This document shows positions 6,632 through 15,800 of a stretch of DNA of 64,000 bases, in pieces (position 1 is the first letter of the stretch; each line of letters opens with the position of its first letter). The translations under genes were made by a program, and so were the position numbers. The notes beneath the pieces are model-generated. The model was given only the letters and a program-made list of their open reading frames with translations, had not been told where the DNA came from and did no database searches. Source of the DNA: Lachnospiraceae bacterium (GTDB taxonomy: Bacteria; Bacillota; Clostridia; Lachnospirales; Lachnospiraceae); contig JAETON010000007.1 in NCBI GenBank assembly GCA_021771695.1, forward strand, positions 1-64,000, given 5' to 3'.

Positions 6632-9169
6632 ATGGATGTTATTAAAAAAATATTAAAATATAAAAAACAATGGAATGAAGTAAAACGTGAGCGCTATATT
6701 TTTATGAATCAGACAGAGGAAAGAAGACGAAGTATGAATTATGCTGAGGCATATAAAAAAAATAAAATAAATTCTGACATGATTCTTTATGAAAGTTATT
6801 GGGGACGAGGTGTAGTAGATAATCCATATGCTTTATTTAAGAAATTATTAAATTGTAAAGAGTTTAAAAGATTTCTTCATATATGGGTATTAGATGATTT
6901 TGAAAGTAATAAATTAGTAATAGAATATTATAAAAATTATTCAAATGTAGAGTTTGTATTGTTTGGGAGCGAGGAATATCACAAAGCATTAACAAGTGCA
7001 AAATATTTGGTGAATAATGTAACATTCCCTAAGTATTTTATTAAGAAAGAGGGACAGGTATACATTAATACTTGGCATGGTACGCCATTAAAAAGTATGG
7101 GGTTTGATATGGTGGATGGTAACAGTGGTTCTGCTAATACCATTCGGAATTTTTTGCATGCGGATTATTTATTGTCTGCAAATGAGACAATGACAAAAAT
7201 GTATTTTGATAGCTATAAGCTTCAAGGAATCTTTTCAGGGGAAATTATTGAAGAAGGGTATCCTAGAAATGATTTATTGTTATGTACAAATAAAGAGTTA
7301 GAGTATTCCGTTTTGGAGAAGAATGGAATCACGGTTGAGAGAGAAAAAAAGATAATTTTATTTGCACCAACTTGGCGGGAAAAAGAAGATGGAACGGCTG
7401 AAGTAAATCCGAAAGAGCTTTTAGAAGTTAAAGAAATTCTGGAAAATAATATTGATACGACGCAATATCAAATTTTGATTAAGCCGCATCAGTTTGTTTA
7501 TAATCAGCTAAAAGATTTGGATGAATATAAAGGTTTATTAATACCAGCAACAATTGACGCAAACGAATTGATGTCTATTGTTGATATTTTAATTTCCGAT
7601 TATTCTAGTATTTTTTTGGATTATATGGTATTAGATCGGCCGATATTGTTTTATATTCCTGACTTAGTTAGTTATAAGGAAAAGAGAGGATTGAATGTTC
7701 AACCAGAAGATTTGCCAGGACCATTTAGTGACAATTTATATGATATAGCAGAGTACATTAATAAAATTGATCAGATACAAATTGAATATTACACTAGCTA
7801 TCAAAAAATGAAGGAAAGTATCTGTAGACATGATGATGGTAAAGTATCCTCTCGAATTGTAAACTATATATTTAATGGAACTGGAAAATGTTGTGTATTG
7901 CAAGGAAATCATGACAAGAAGCGTTTATTAATTTCTTGTGGGGGACTGTTGGAAAATGGAATTACACATTCATTTTTAAGTTTGCTGGAGCAAATTGATT
8001 ACGAAGAATGGGATGTGACAGCATTAGTTGGTGATAATCCAAAGGATATTGCAAGACATTATAAAGTAAATCACATGAATTCGAATGTGAGACCTCTTGT
8101 TATTTGTGGATTTAGAGCAGCGACATTAGAAGAGGAACAAAGAAGAGAATTTGTTACAAAGCATGGGGTTTATAATAAATTTTGGAAAAAAGTGTATCCA
8201 TGGGAGCTGATGAAAAGAGAAAATCGCAGGTTTTTTGGCGACGTTAAGTTTGATTATATAGTAGATTTTCAAGGATATAATACTATATTGACGCCTATGT
8301 TATTGCAGAGAGAGGCTAAAAAGAAATCTATATGGCTGCACAATGATATGCAGGCAGATATGAATAAAAAGGTAAATGGAAAGAAGAAAAATTGGGAGTG
8401 TTTATATTTCAATATATCTTTGTATCCGTATTTTGATAATTTAGTTTCCTGTAGTAATGAGGTTATGAAAGTGAATCGGCAAAAACTATCGACAAATAGC
8501 ACATATCTTAAATTTAAGTCGGCCAAAAATACAGTTAATGAGGAGAGAATAAAAAAATATTTAGAGAATGAATCAACCATTAGTATTGATGGGGTAGAAT
8601 ATTTAATAAAGAATGAATTGAAGGAAAATAATGATGCAAAATCATTGGAGATTATTGAATTGCCTCAAAAGGATTATATTAATTTTGTTACAATGGGAAG
8701 AATGTCAGTAGAAAAGAATCACATTGCATTAATTCGTGCTTTTGATAAAGTTCATAGTGAGTATAAGAATACTAGACTATATTTGCTAGGATCAGGACCG
8801 CTTGAAGATAAGATAAAAGAGTGTATTACAAATTTGAAATTAGAGAATGCGGTTATTTTGACAGGAAATATCAATAATCCTTTTGCTGTGATGAAAAGAA
8901 GCAGTTGTTTTATTTTACCATCAATTCATGAGGGACAACCAATGGTTCTGTTAGAAGCGAGGACTTGTGATTTGCCTATTATTGTTTCTAATTTTTCAAC
9001 AGTTAAGGATAGTTTGTATCCAGATGGGCAATTATTGATTGGCAATGATGAAGATAGTATCTATAATGGACTAAAATCATATATTAATGGGAAAGTACCA
9101 ACATGTGATTTTCGGTTAAGTGATTATAATAATGAAGCTTATGAAGAATTTAAGCAAGCAATACAATAG
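6632..9169 (+). CDS. Two-domain enzyme: CDP-glycerol glycerophosphotransferase-like plus GT4 glycosyltransferase
   Basis: The 845-residue protein (from the ATG at 6632) fuses two catalytic units. The N-terminal half has TagF/TagB hallmarks: VNNVTFPKYFIKKEGQ, NTWHGTPLKSMG, EEGYPRNDLL, FAPTWREK, KPHQFV and ISDYSSIFLDYMVLDRP. The C-terminal half (about 450-845) is a GT-B glycosyltransferase of GT4 type, with VTMGRMSVEKNHIALI, LYLLGSGPLEDKI and the nucleotide-sugar EX7E loop IHEGQPMVLLEA. One chain could therefore add both a polyol-phosphate and a sugar. A TTG frame extends further upstream, but GGAAAGG/CAGG before the ATG at 6632 fits better. Confidence 0.8.
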   Translation: MDVIKKILKYKKQWNEVKRERYIFMNQTEERRRSMNYAEAYKKNKINSDMILYESYWGRGVVDNPYALFKKLLNCKEFKRFLHIWVLDDFESNKLVIEYYKNYSNVEFVLFGSEEYHKALTSAKYLVNNVTFPKYFIKKEGQVYINTWHGTPLKSMGFDMVDGNSGSANTIRNFLHADYLLSANETMTKMYFDSYKLQGIFSGEIIEEGYPRNDLLLCTNKELEYSVLEKNGITVEREKKIILFAPTWREKEDGTAEVNPKELLEVKEILENNIDTTQYQILIKPHQFVYNQLKDLDEYKGLLIPATIDANELMSIVDILISDYSSIFLDYMVLDRPILFYIPDLVSYKEKRGLNVQPEDLPGPFSDNLYDIAEYINKIDQIQIEYYTSYQKMKESICRHDDGKVSSRIVNYIFNGTGKCCVLQGNHDKKRLLISCGGLLENGITHSFLSLLEQIDYEEWDVTALVGDNPKDIARHYKVNHMNSNVRPLVICGFRAATLEEEQRREFVTKHGVYNKFWKKVYPWELMKRENRRFFGDVKFDYIVDFQGYNTILTPMLLQREAKKKSIWLHNDMQADMNKKVNGKKKNWECLYFNISLYPYFDNLVSCSNEVMKVNRQKLSTNSTYLKFKSAKNTVNEERIKKYLENESTISIDGVEYLIKNELKENNDAKSLEIIELPQKDYINFVTMGRMSVEKNHIALIRAFDKVHSEYKNTRLYLLGSGPLEDKIKECITNLKLENAVILTGNINNPFAVMKRSSCFILPSIHEGQPMVLLEARTCDLPIIVSNFSTVKDSLYPDGQLLIGNDEDSIYNGLKSYINGKVPTCDFRLSDYNNEAYEEFKQAIQ

Positions 9170-9179
9170 GAGATTATAT

Positions 9180-11024
9180 ATGGATACATTGATTTCTTTA
9201 AAGGGGTCATATAATGACTTTAAAGATGCATTCTATACTCAGTTGAAGAGTGCAAAAGGTGAGTTAAGAGATAGTTTACAGTATGGAGCTTTTTATGGGA
9301 TACCAATAGAAAAGAAAAAAATAGTAATCTTTTTTGACGGTGTTGATAAAGAAAAAACTTTTAGGCAAATGAATCAATTAATAAAATATTGTAGAAGCAG
9401 TGATGAATTTAAAGACTATATTTTGAAAGTTGTTGTTGGAAGAAACATTCAAAGAGAGAAAGTGTCTATTGGGAAAGATGCTATTTTGGAGGAAAAGCAA
9501 GAGGAAGCAAAGAGGGAATTTGCATCAGCAGAATTTATTATTGCAGGAGATGGTCTGCCTAAATATTTTATCAAAAAGAGAGGACAAAAAGTTATTAGAT
9601 TACTTCCGGAAGTTAATTCTAATAGATCAAGAATAGAAAATGCACAATATCATCTTTCGTGGTTTTTAAACAGTTCTGTAATTATTGTATCAAGTAATTA
9701 TGACAAGAATATATTGGAGAAAAAATATAATTTACTTAATATATATACTGGAGAAATTAAGGTAATAGAGGATATAGAGGAAGAGAGAGAAAAGCAAATT
9801 CTTAAATATATTTCAGATACGAAATTAATTAAAGAAAACTACTCAAAATTTAATATAAAAAAACATATTTTAATTTTTTCAACGTGGGGTTTAGAAACTG
9901 GGGAACAAGAATATATAAAATTAATTACAGATGCATTGGACTATCATAAATATGATGTAACATTAGTAATGAAGAGACCAGAAGATGGAAAAGCGGAAGA
10001 ACTTCTAGAAGAATTAAATGAGAATGTAAGATTTATTTATAGAAGAGGAACATTTCCAAGTTCACCAGAGGAATATACAGATATTCAGTATTTATTGAAA
10101 AATCTTGCTTCATTTGAAGATGTAGGGAAAGCATACACTTTTTTTGATAAAGATGTAATAGAAAGAGAATGTAATCGTTTGTGGGGAAATATAGTTTTTG
10201 ATGACTTTATTTCTGTCGGAAAGCATAGTGCTATTTGGACAGCAATGGCGGGTTCGATTAAGGCAAAGAAGAAATTTCGTTTGGATTCTAGTAATTGGAT
10301 AGAAGAAGAACAGGAGTGTTCAACTATTTCGAAACAAAGAGCATTTGAAAATAAAGTGAAAGTGTATGAAGAGGTATATAGTGGAATATTAGTTTCGTCT
10401 CAGAAAATGCAAGACTTAATTACTGAGAGAGGGTATTTTGATTCAAAAAAATTAGTAGTGTTTAATTTCCCTAGTATTATGGCAATTCCAAATAAGAGTT
10501 TGGCATGTGAATATATAGATTATCATGGGAGCCAATATTTAATTTTGCAGAAAAAGAAGTTTATTTATGGAGGAATGTTGATAAATTTACTGCCTGTTCC
10601 TCGTAATGGAGAAAAGGCGTATATTGCGAATGGGCAATTATGCGATGGTGAAAAGTTGATGAAAATTTTTAGTGAAATCCATCAAGTAGATTCAAAGACC
10701 ATGTTGGTTGTATATGGTGCTAAAGGAGAGAAGATTAGGGATATTGGGAAAAAATATAATTTGGAAAATAGAATTTCAGTGATTGAAGATCAGAGTTTGG
10801 AAAATTCATTAGGAATGAGCGATTATTTGAGACTTTTTGAAGGATATTTAGCTACGGATGATGTATGGAATTATTGTCCAATCCGAACATGCATGGAATT
10901 ATTGAATAAAAAAATTATTGTATCTGTAAATAATCGAATGATTCAAAAGATAGAGAAAAAATTCAAGGATAGTCAGCAATATAAAGAATATTTAAATAAA
11001 TGTTGGGATGAACTATTGGATTGA
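9180..11024 (+). CDS. Degenerate TagF-like/GT4-like two-domain protein
   Basis: The 614-residue protein appears to share the architecture of its upstream neighbour but has lost key motifs. Near residue 110 it has IAGDGLPKYFIKKRGQKVIR, matching the neighbour's FPKYFIKKEGQVY, but the TWHGTPLK that should follow is replaced by LLPEVNS, and no ITDYSS motif is present. The rest resembles GT4 (HILIFSTWGLETGEQEYI, LVVYGAKGEKI), but the EX7E loop is degraded to LATDDVWNYCPIRTCMEL. It may be a non-catalytic partner or an enzyme of altered specificity. The ATG at 9180 follows TAGGAG, eleven bases after the previous stop. Confidence 0.6.
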   Translation: MDTLISLKGSYNDFKDAFYTQLKSAKGELRDSLQYGAFYGIPIEKKKIVIFFDGVDKEKTFRQMNQLIKYCRSSDEFKDYILKVVVGRNIQREKVSIGKDAILEEKQEEAKREFASAEFIIAGDGLPKYFIKKRGQKVIRLLPEVNSNRSRIENAQYHLSWFLNSSVIIVSSNYDKNILEKKYNLLNIYTGEIKVIEDIEEEREKQILKYISDTKLIKENYSKFNIKKHILIFSTWGLETGEQEYIKLITDALDYHKYDVTLVMKRPEDGKAEELLEELNENVRFIYRRGTFPSSPEEYTDIQYLLKNLASFEDVGKAYTFFDKDVIERECNRLWGNIVFDDFISVGKHSAIWTAMAGSIKAKKKFRLDSSNWIEEEQECSTISKQRAFENKVKVYEEVYSGILVSSQKMQDLITERGYFDSKKLVVFNFPSIMAIPNKSLACEYIDYHGSQYLILQKKKFIYGGMLINLLPVPRNGEKAYIANGQLCDGEKLMKIFSEIHQVDSKTMLVVYGAKGEKIRDIGKKYNLENRISVIEDQSLENSLGMSDYLRLFEGYLATDDVWNYCPIRTCMELLNKKIIVSVNNRMIQKIEKKFKDSQQYKEYLNKCWDELLD

Positions 11025-11077
11025 TGAAAGTGGCTGCTTAGTGAACTTTTAAATTACGGTTGTGAGGACAGGATATA

Positions 11078-12139
11078 ATGGATGAATGTGTATATTGTAG
11101 ATTAATGCGAATGATTCTAAAGTTACAGGCAGGAATAATATGCTGTTTATTTTTGGTGTTTTTTCTTCAAAAGAATATTTATGCAGAAGAAAAACCCAAA
11201 TTATTTATTATAGGTGATTCAAAAACTAAATATTATAAAAATGATGTATATCCAAGAGATGGATGGGTGCAGGAATTGATACCAATGGTTAAAGGAACCG
11301 AAAATGTATATGCAGAAAGGCCGGAAGAATATGAACAGTATTCAGAAGTTGTACGATATAATCTTTCTAATTTAACGGTCGAAAATTGGTCTAGAAGTCA
11401 TGAAACGGTAAAAAGTTTTTATGATAGTGGACGTTTTGGGGGAATGCTTGATCAAGTGCAATCTGGTGATTTTGTAATGATAACATTAGGGCATAATGAT
11501 GCTAGAAAAGATGTTGGTATAAGTGTATCCAAATATAAGGGATATTTAATGGCTTTTGCGAAAAAGATACAACAAAAAGGTGCTGTAGTAATTATGGTGA
11601 CTACTCCGCCGCGAAACTATACAAAGAAAAGGAAACTTACACTTCATGCCCCGGCTTATAGAAAGGCTATGATGCAGGTTGCAAAAAAATATGGTTTTAG
11701 TTGTATTGATTTAGATCAGGAGTGTGTAAATTATTTTAATTATAGAGGTAAAAAGATTTATAATTTATGGTATATGAAATTGAAAGCCGGACAATATCCA
11801 AATTATCCTCAAAAGGTTGATGATCCAACTCACTTTACCAAAAGCGGTGCTCGTGTGATTGCCAAGATGGCTGCAGTTAATATTCAAAATGGTAAAAAAC
11901 AAAAGTTTTTAGGAAATCAGCTTAATATGAATACAAAAAAATTGTATAATACATATAAACGGGCCAGGAAATATAAGAGCAGCAGACGTTATACCCCAAA
12001 ATCATGGAAAAGGATGATAAAGGCTAGAAATAGAGCATGGAAAGTATTATACTCACCAAATTCAACATATCGGCAATATAAAACAGCAGAGTCATCCCTT
12101 CGCAGAACAATGAAAGGTTTAAAGAAAAAACATGGATAA
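11078..12139 (+). CDS. Secreted SGNH/GDSL esterase with C-terminal FIVAR-like module
   Basis: The 353-residue protein has a signal peptide or anchor (about 12-37, ending NIYAEEK). An SGNH hydrolase domain of rhamnogalacturonan-acetylesterase type follows: block I FIIGDSKT (nucleophile Ser), block III LGHND and block V DDPTHF, carrying the Asp-His pair. The C-terminus is strongly basic, with one FIVAR-like three-helix unit (YTPKSWKRMIKARNRAWKVL, then SSLRRTMKGL) that could bind wall polymers. It probably removes acetyl groups from the polymer made by the locus, which also encodes two acyltransferases. Its last 8 bases overlap the next gene. Confidence 0.75.
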   Translation: MDECVYCRLMRMILKLQAGIICCLFLVFFLQKNIYAEEKPKLFIIGDSKTKYYKNDVYPRDGWVQELIPMVKGTENVYAERPEEYEQYSEVVRYNLSNLTVENWSRSHETVKSFYDSGRFGGMLDQVQSGDFVMITLGHNDARKDVGISVSKYKGYLMAFAKKIQQKGAVVIMVTTPPRNYTKKRKLTLHAPAYRKAMMQVAKKYGFSCIDLDQECVNYFNYRGKKIYNLWYMKLKAGQYPNYPQKVDDPTHFTKSGARVIAKMAAVNIQNGKKQKFLGNQLNMNTKKLYNTYKRARKYKSSRRYTPKSWKRMIKARNRAWKVLYSPNSTYRQYKTAESSLRRTMKGLKKKHG

Positions 12140-15100
12140 AATTAGGAAAATAGTTCGATTTGTCAAAAGATTATTTTTAAAAACACCAAAATTGAAATTT
12201 ATATATGCATGGTATTATAAACATTCACCAATTAAAGAGAAACAAGTGTTGTTTGAGTCTTTCCATGGAAAAGATATTTCAGATTCATCTCTTGCAATTT
12301 TGCAGGAGTTTTTCAAGATGAAAGAATCTAAGGATTTTATAGTTTATTTTGCGACGAACGATTTGAGACGCGATCAGAAATTTATTGAGTCTATTGGATT
12401 GAATGTAAAATTAGTGGACATTAATACATTCAAATATACAAAAGTTTTGGCAGCTTCTAAATATTTAATTAATAATAGTTCTTTTCCAGCATATTTTATC
12501 CGGAGAGATGGACAGACTTATCTTCAGACGTGGCATGGAACCCCTCTGAAAACGCTGGGGAAAAGGATGCGTTTTGGAATTGAATCTATGTATAATGTGC
12601 AGCATAACTTTCTTCAGGCAGATTATATTATGTTCCCGAATGAATTTACGAAAAATGTTATTATGGAAGATTATAATTTGGAATCTTTATATACAGGGAC
12701 TGTCGTAATGAATGGATATCCGCGTAATAGTATTTTTATGAACAAGGAAAAGGCAGAGGAAATTTGCCAGAGATTAGGTAATGAGAAATATACAACTATG
12801 GCATATATGCCAACGTGGAGAGGTCAAAGCAATCATGATGTAAATACGGCAGAGTATAACAGTCAAATTAATCATTTGCTGCATTATCTTGATGAAAATT
12901 TGCTGGAGCATCAGAAGTTATATGTGAATTTTCATCCGATTGTACAGAAATCTGTGAAGTTAGATCGTTATGAGCATATTTACCCATTTCCAAATGGAGT
13001 GGACAAGTATGAATTTTTAAATAGTGTAGATGCGTTAATTACGGATTATTCTAGTGTGTTTTTTGATTATTCTATCACAAGAAAACCAATTATTTTATAT
13101 ATGTATGATTATGATGAATATATGCATGATCGTGGCATGTATTTTGATATTAAGGAACTTCCTTTCCGAAAAATTTATGATCTGGAAACATTAAAAAATT
13201 GTATTGTCAATGAAGAATTCCGACAGGACAGCTATGCTCAGGATGAGACATATATAAAGAAATTTATTCAGTATGATTCTATTGATGCCAGCCGTAAAAT
13301 GGCAGAGTTAGTATTTCATCAGGATAGCAGTGACATGCCAATGATTCATTATCGTAAAAATAAAGAGCATAAACGGAATGTATTGCAATTTCCTTCTATC
13401 AAAAGTCCGGAGGCGATTGATACCATTGCAAGAATTGCCAAGAAAGGGAAGGATATTGTCGTTTTTGAGAAGCGGTTTTTTAATCCGGAGTTAAGCAGAC
13501 ATCTTCATGATAATTATTTAGATAATTTCGATTATATTTTTATTACAAGAACTTTGCCTAGGACTTATTTAGAAGAAATTTTGAAAAGGAAAAGCCCTAA
13601 AATTAGAGCAAAACTTCATAGGCGTGAGATGAAACGGTGTTTTGCAGATCTTCCTGTAAATTCAAAATTCCAAAAGAATTATTATCATGGTGAAGCAAAT
13701 GAGACGTATCATTTAAGTAAAAGTAAATTGCTGAATGTATCTATGGGAGTGGAAGATGGATTTTTGCAGATTAATTTTCAACAGACAAAAATGCATGTAA
13801 CGAAGCTGTTGGTTGTAAATTATTTGGATAAAATTTTATGGACAAGACCGTTGTCAGAGCAAGAACAAAATGATGGGCTGATTAAAGAAAATTTTAAAGA
13901 AATATTAGAACAGCCAATTGTAAAATTCCGGGGAAGATATCTATTAATGGTTGAAACGAAAGATCAGGAAGGTAAAATTGTACCATATTATCTTGAAAAT
14001 AGGGAATACTATAAACTAAAAAAAGCTTTGTTGGATGAGTTGGACAAAAGATCAATCTATTTGGATTCAATACCCCATAAAGAAGCATGTTTTCGAGATA
14101 CAGCAGAGAATATAGAGGGAGGAGTTACTCCATATGTAAATGAGAGGGATGGGCGTCTTGCACTTTTCTTTGCAGCAAAAGAAGAAATGATTTCTAAAAG
14201 TGTATGCGGGCAAGTACTTAAATTTAAAGTAAAGAATTCCATGTTAAAATTAAAGCTGCGGTTTAAGAAGCAGGAAGTACCAATAAAGGATGTTGTTTTA
14301 GCTTATCGAAGTAAAATTGAAAACATAGAATATTCTTTTGATTATCAAGTGCAGGAGAAAGATGGATATTGGGTAATTAGTGCACAAATGGATGTATCAA
14401 AGATTTCTTTGGAAGAACTATTTTGGGATGTTTTTGTGGTGATGGAACTTGATGGAGAAGAAGTTTGGTTAAGTTCTTATTTGAGCAGACCACAGAGATT
14501 ACGACTGCTTTTAATGAATTATCAGTGTAAAGCAGATAAAGAACATATTATATTCCCTTATTCAACGATAACATGTAAGTTGGCTTTTACATATAGAGTA
14601 AAGTCACAATATGATGGATTCAATATAAAGATAAAAGAGATACTGGCATTTGGAAGTTATGTTCTGCTATATCCATATTGGAAAAGGAAACGTTTATGGT
14701 TGGTATTTGAAAAATTCTGTTCTATGGCTCAGGATAATGGATACTATTTCTTTAAATACTGCATGGAAAAATTACCATCAGAGAATAGAGAACATATTTA
14801 TTATATATTAGATAAAGATTCTGCTGACTGGGAGAAGATGCGCCAATATGGAAGTCATGTAATACCATTTATGAGTTTTCGACATATTTTGTACAGCATA
14901 GTAGCAGACCTATATGTGGCTTCTGATTCAAAAAAACATTTATATACATGGAGAGCAAAGCCGAATTTGATTTCTAATCGAATTTCCAAGCATAATATTT
15001 TGTTTTTACAGCATGGGGTGACAGCTCTTAAACGAGTGGACTCTATTTTTGGAAAAAAAGGAACAAGTGCAATGACTTATTTTACAACAACATCAAAATT

Positions 15101-15782
15101 TGAACAGGATATAGTTGTAAAAAACTTTGGATATGAAGCTGGGGATGCCCCGATTCTTGGATTTACACGTTGGGATGTTCTGGAAGATACATCGAGTAAA
15201 GAAGAAAGAATTATTTTGGCGATGCCGACATGGCGTTCATGGCTGGAAGAAAAGAGTCCGGAAGAATTTAAGAAGAGTGATTATTATTTTAATTATATGC
15301 AGCTTCTTCAGAGTGAAAGATTGGGACATATTTTGGAAGAAAATGATGTAAAATTGATTTTCTATATTCATCCGAAGTTTAAAGATTATTTAAGTGAGTT
15401 CAATGCTAGTGGAGATAATGTTGAACTGATACCATTTGGAACGGTACCATTAAATGAAATCATGAAAAAATGCTCTATGTTGATTACAGATTATTCTAGT
15501 GTTTGCTGGGATGTTTGCTATCTTGATAAGCCGGTATTGTTTTATCAATTTGACTATGATATGTACATGCAGGCTCATGGAAGTTACCTGAATATGGAAC
15601 AAGAACTTTTTGGGGAACGCTACATGGAGTATGAAAAACTAATTGATGGAATTCAGGAGTATATAGAAAATGGATTTAAAGAAAAAGAAGAATATACAAA
15701 GTTGAAAGATTATTATTTTGAATATCGTGATAATGATAATAGTAAAAGAACGTATGAGTATATTGTTGGAAAGGGATACTAG
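12132..15782 (+). CDS. Giant CDP-glycerol glycerophosphotransferase-type protein with two catalytic domains
   Basis: The 1216-residue protein has a TagF-like domain at each end. The N-terminal one (about 1-400) has NNSSFPAYFIRRDGQ, QTWHGTPLKTLG near residue 134, MNGYPRNSIF, MPTWRGQ, NFHPIVQK and LITDYSSVFFDYSI near 302. The C-terminal one (about 890-1216) has LQHGVTALKRV near 959, GFTRWD, MPTWRSWLEE, YIHPKF and LITDYSSVCWDVCYLDKP near 1117. The middle 500 residues look beta-rich and match no family I recognise. Two active sites could place two polyol-phosphates or prime and extend a chain. Related large proteins occur in pneumococcal and Lachnospiraceae capsule loci. Confidence 0.8.
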   Translation: MDKIRKIVRFVKRLFLKTPKLKFIYAWYYKHSPIKEKQVLFESFHGKDISDSSLAILQEFFKMKESKDFIVYFATNDLRRDQKFIESIGLNVKLVDINTFKYTKVLAASKYLINNSSFPAYFIRRDGQTYLQTWHGTPLKTLGKRMRFGIESMYNVQHNFLQADYIMFPNEFTKNVIMEDYNLESLYTGTVVMNGYPRNSIFMNKEKAEEICQRLGNEKYTTMAYMPTWRGQSNHDVNTAEYNSQINHLLHYLDENLLEHQKLYVNFHPIVQKSVKLDRYEHIYPFPNGVDKYEFLNSVDALITDYSSVFFDYSITRKPIILYMYDYDEYMHDRGMYFDIKELPFRKIYDLETLKNCIVNEEFRQDSYAQDETYIKKFIQYDSIDASRKMAELVFHQDSSDMPMIHYRKNKEHKRNVLQFPSIKSPEAIDTIARIAKKGKDIVVFEKRFFNPELSRHLHDNYLDNFDYIFITRTLPRTYLEEILKRKSPKIRAKLHRREMKRCFADLPVNSKFQKNYYHGEANETYHLSKSKLLNVSMGVEDGFLQINFQQTKMHVTKLLVVNYLDKILWTRPLSEQEQNDGLIKENFKEILEQPIVKFRGRYLLMVETKDQEGKIVPYYLENREYYKLKKALLDELDKRSIYLDSIPHKEACFRDTAENIEGGVTPYVNERDGRLALFFAAKEEMISKSVCGQVLKFKVKNSMLKLKLRFKKQEVPIKDVVLAYRSKIENIEYSFDYQVQEKDGYWVISAQMDVSKISLEELFWDVFVVMELDGEEVWLSSYLSRPQRLRLLLMNYQCKADKEHIIFPYSTITCKLAFTYRVKSQYDGFNIKIKEILAFGSYVLLYPYWKRKRLWLVFEKFCSMAQDNGYYFFKYCMEKLPSENREHIYYILDKDSADWEKMRQYGSHVIPFMSFRHILYSIVADLYVASDSKKHLYTWRAKPNLISNRISKHNILFLQHGVTALKRVDSIFGKKGTSAMTYFTTTSKFEQDIVVKNFGYEAGDAPILGFTRWDVLEDTSSKEERIILAMPTWRSWLEEKSPEEFKKSDYYFNYMQLLQSERLGHILEENDVKLIFYIHPKFKDYLSEFNASGDNVELIPFGTVPLNEIMKKCSMLITDYSSVCWDVCYLDKPVLFYQFDYDMYMQAHGSYLNMEQELFGERYMEYEKLIDGIQEYIENGFKEKEEYTKLKDYYFEYRDNDNSKRTYEYIVGKGY

Positions 15783-15800
15783 GATATAAAGGATCACAGA

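Noticed and set aside
8269-8580. Minus-strand ORF of 103 codons within the TagF-GT4 gene
   Set aside because: It lies entirely antisense to well-supported coding sequence and its translation has no recognisable domain; low-GC DNA gives many such frames.
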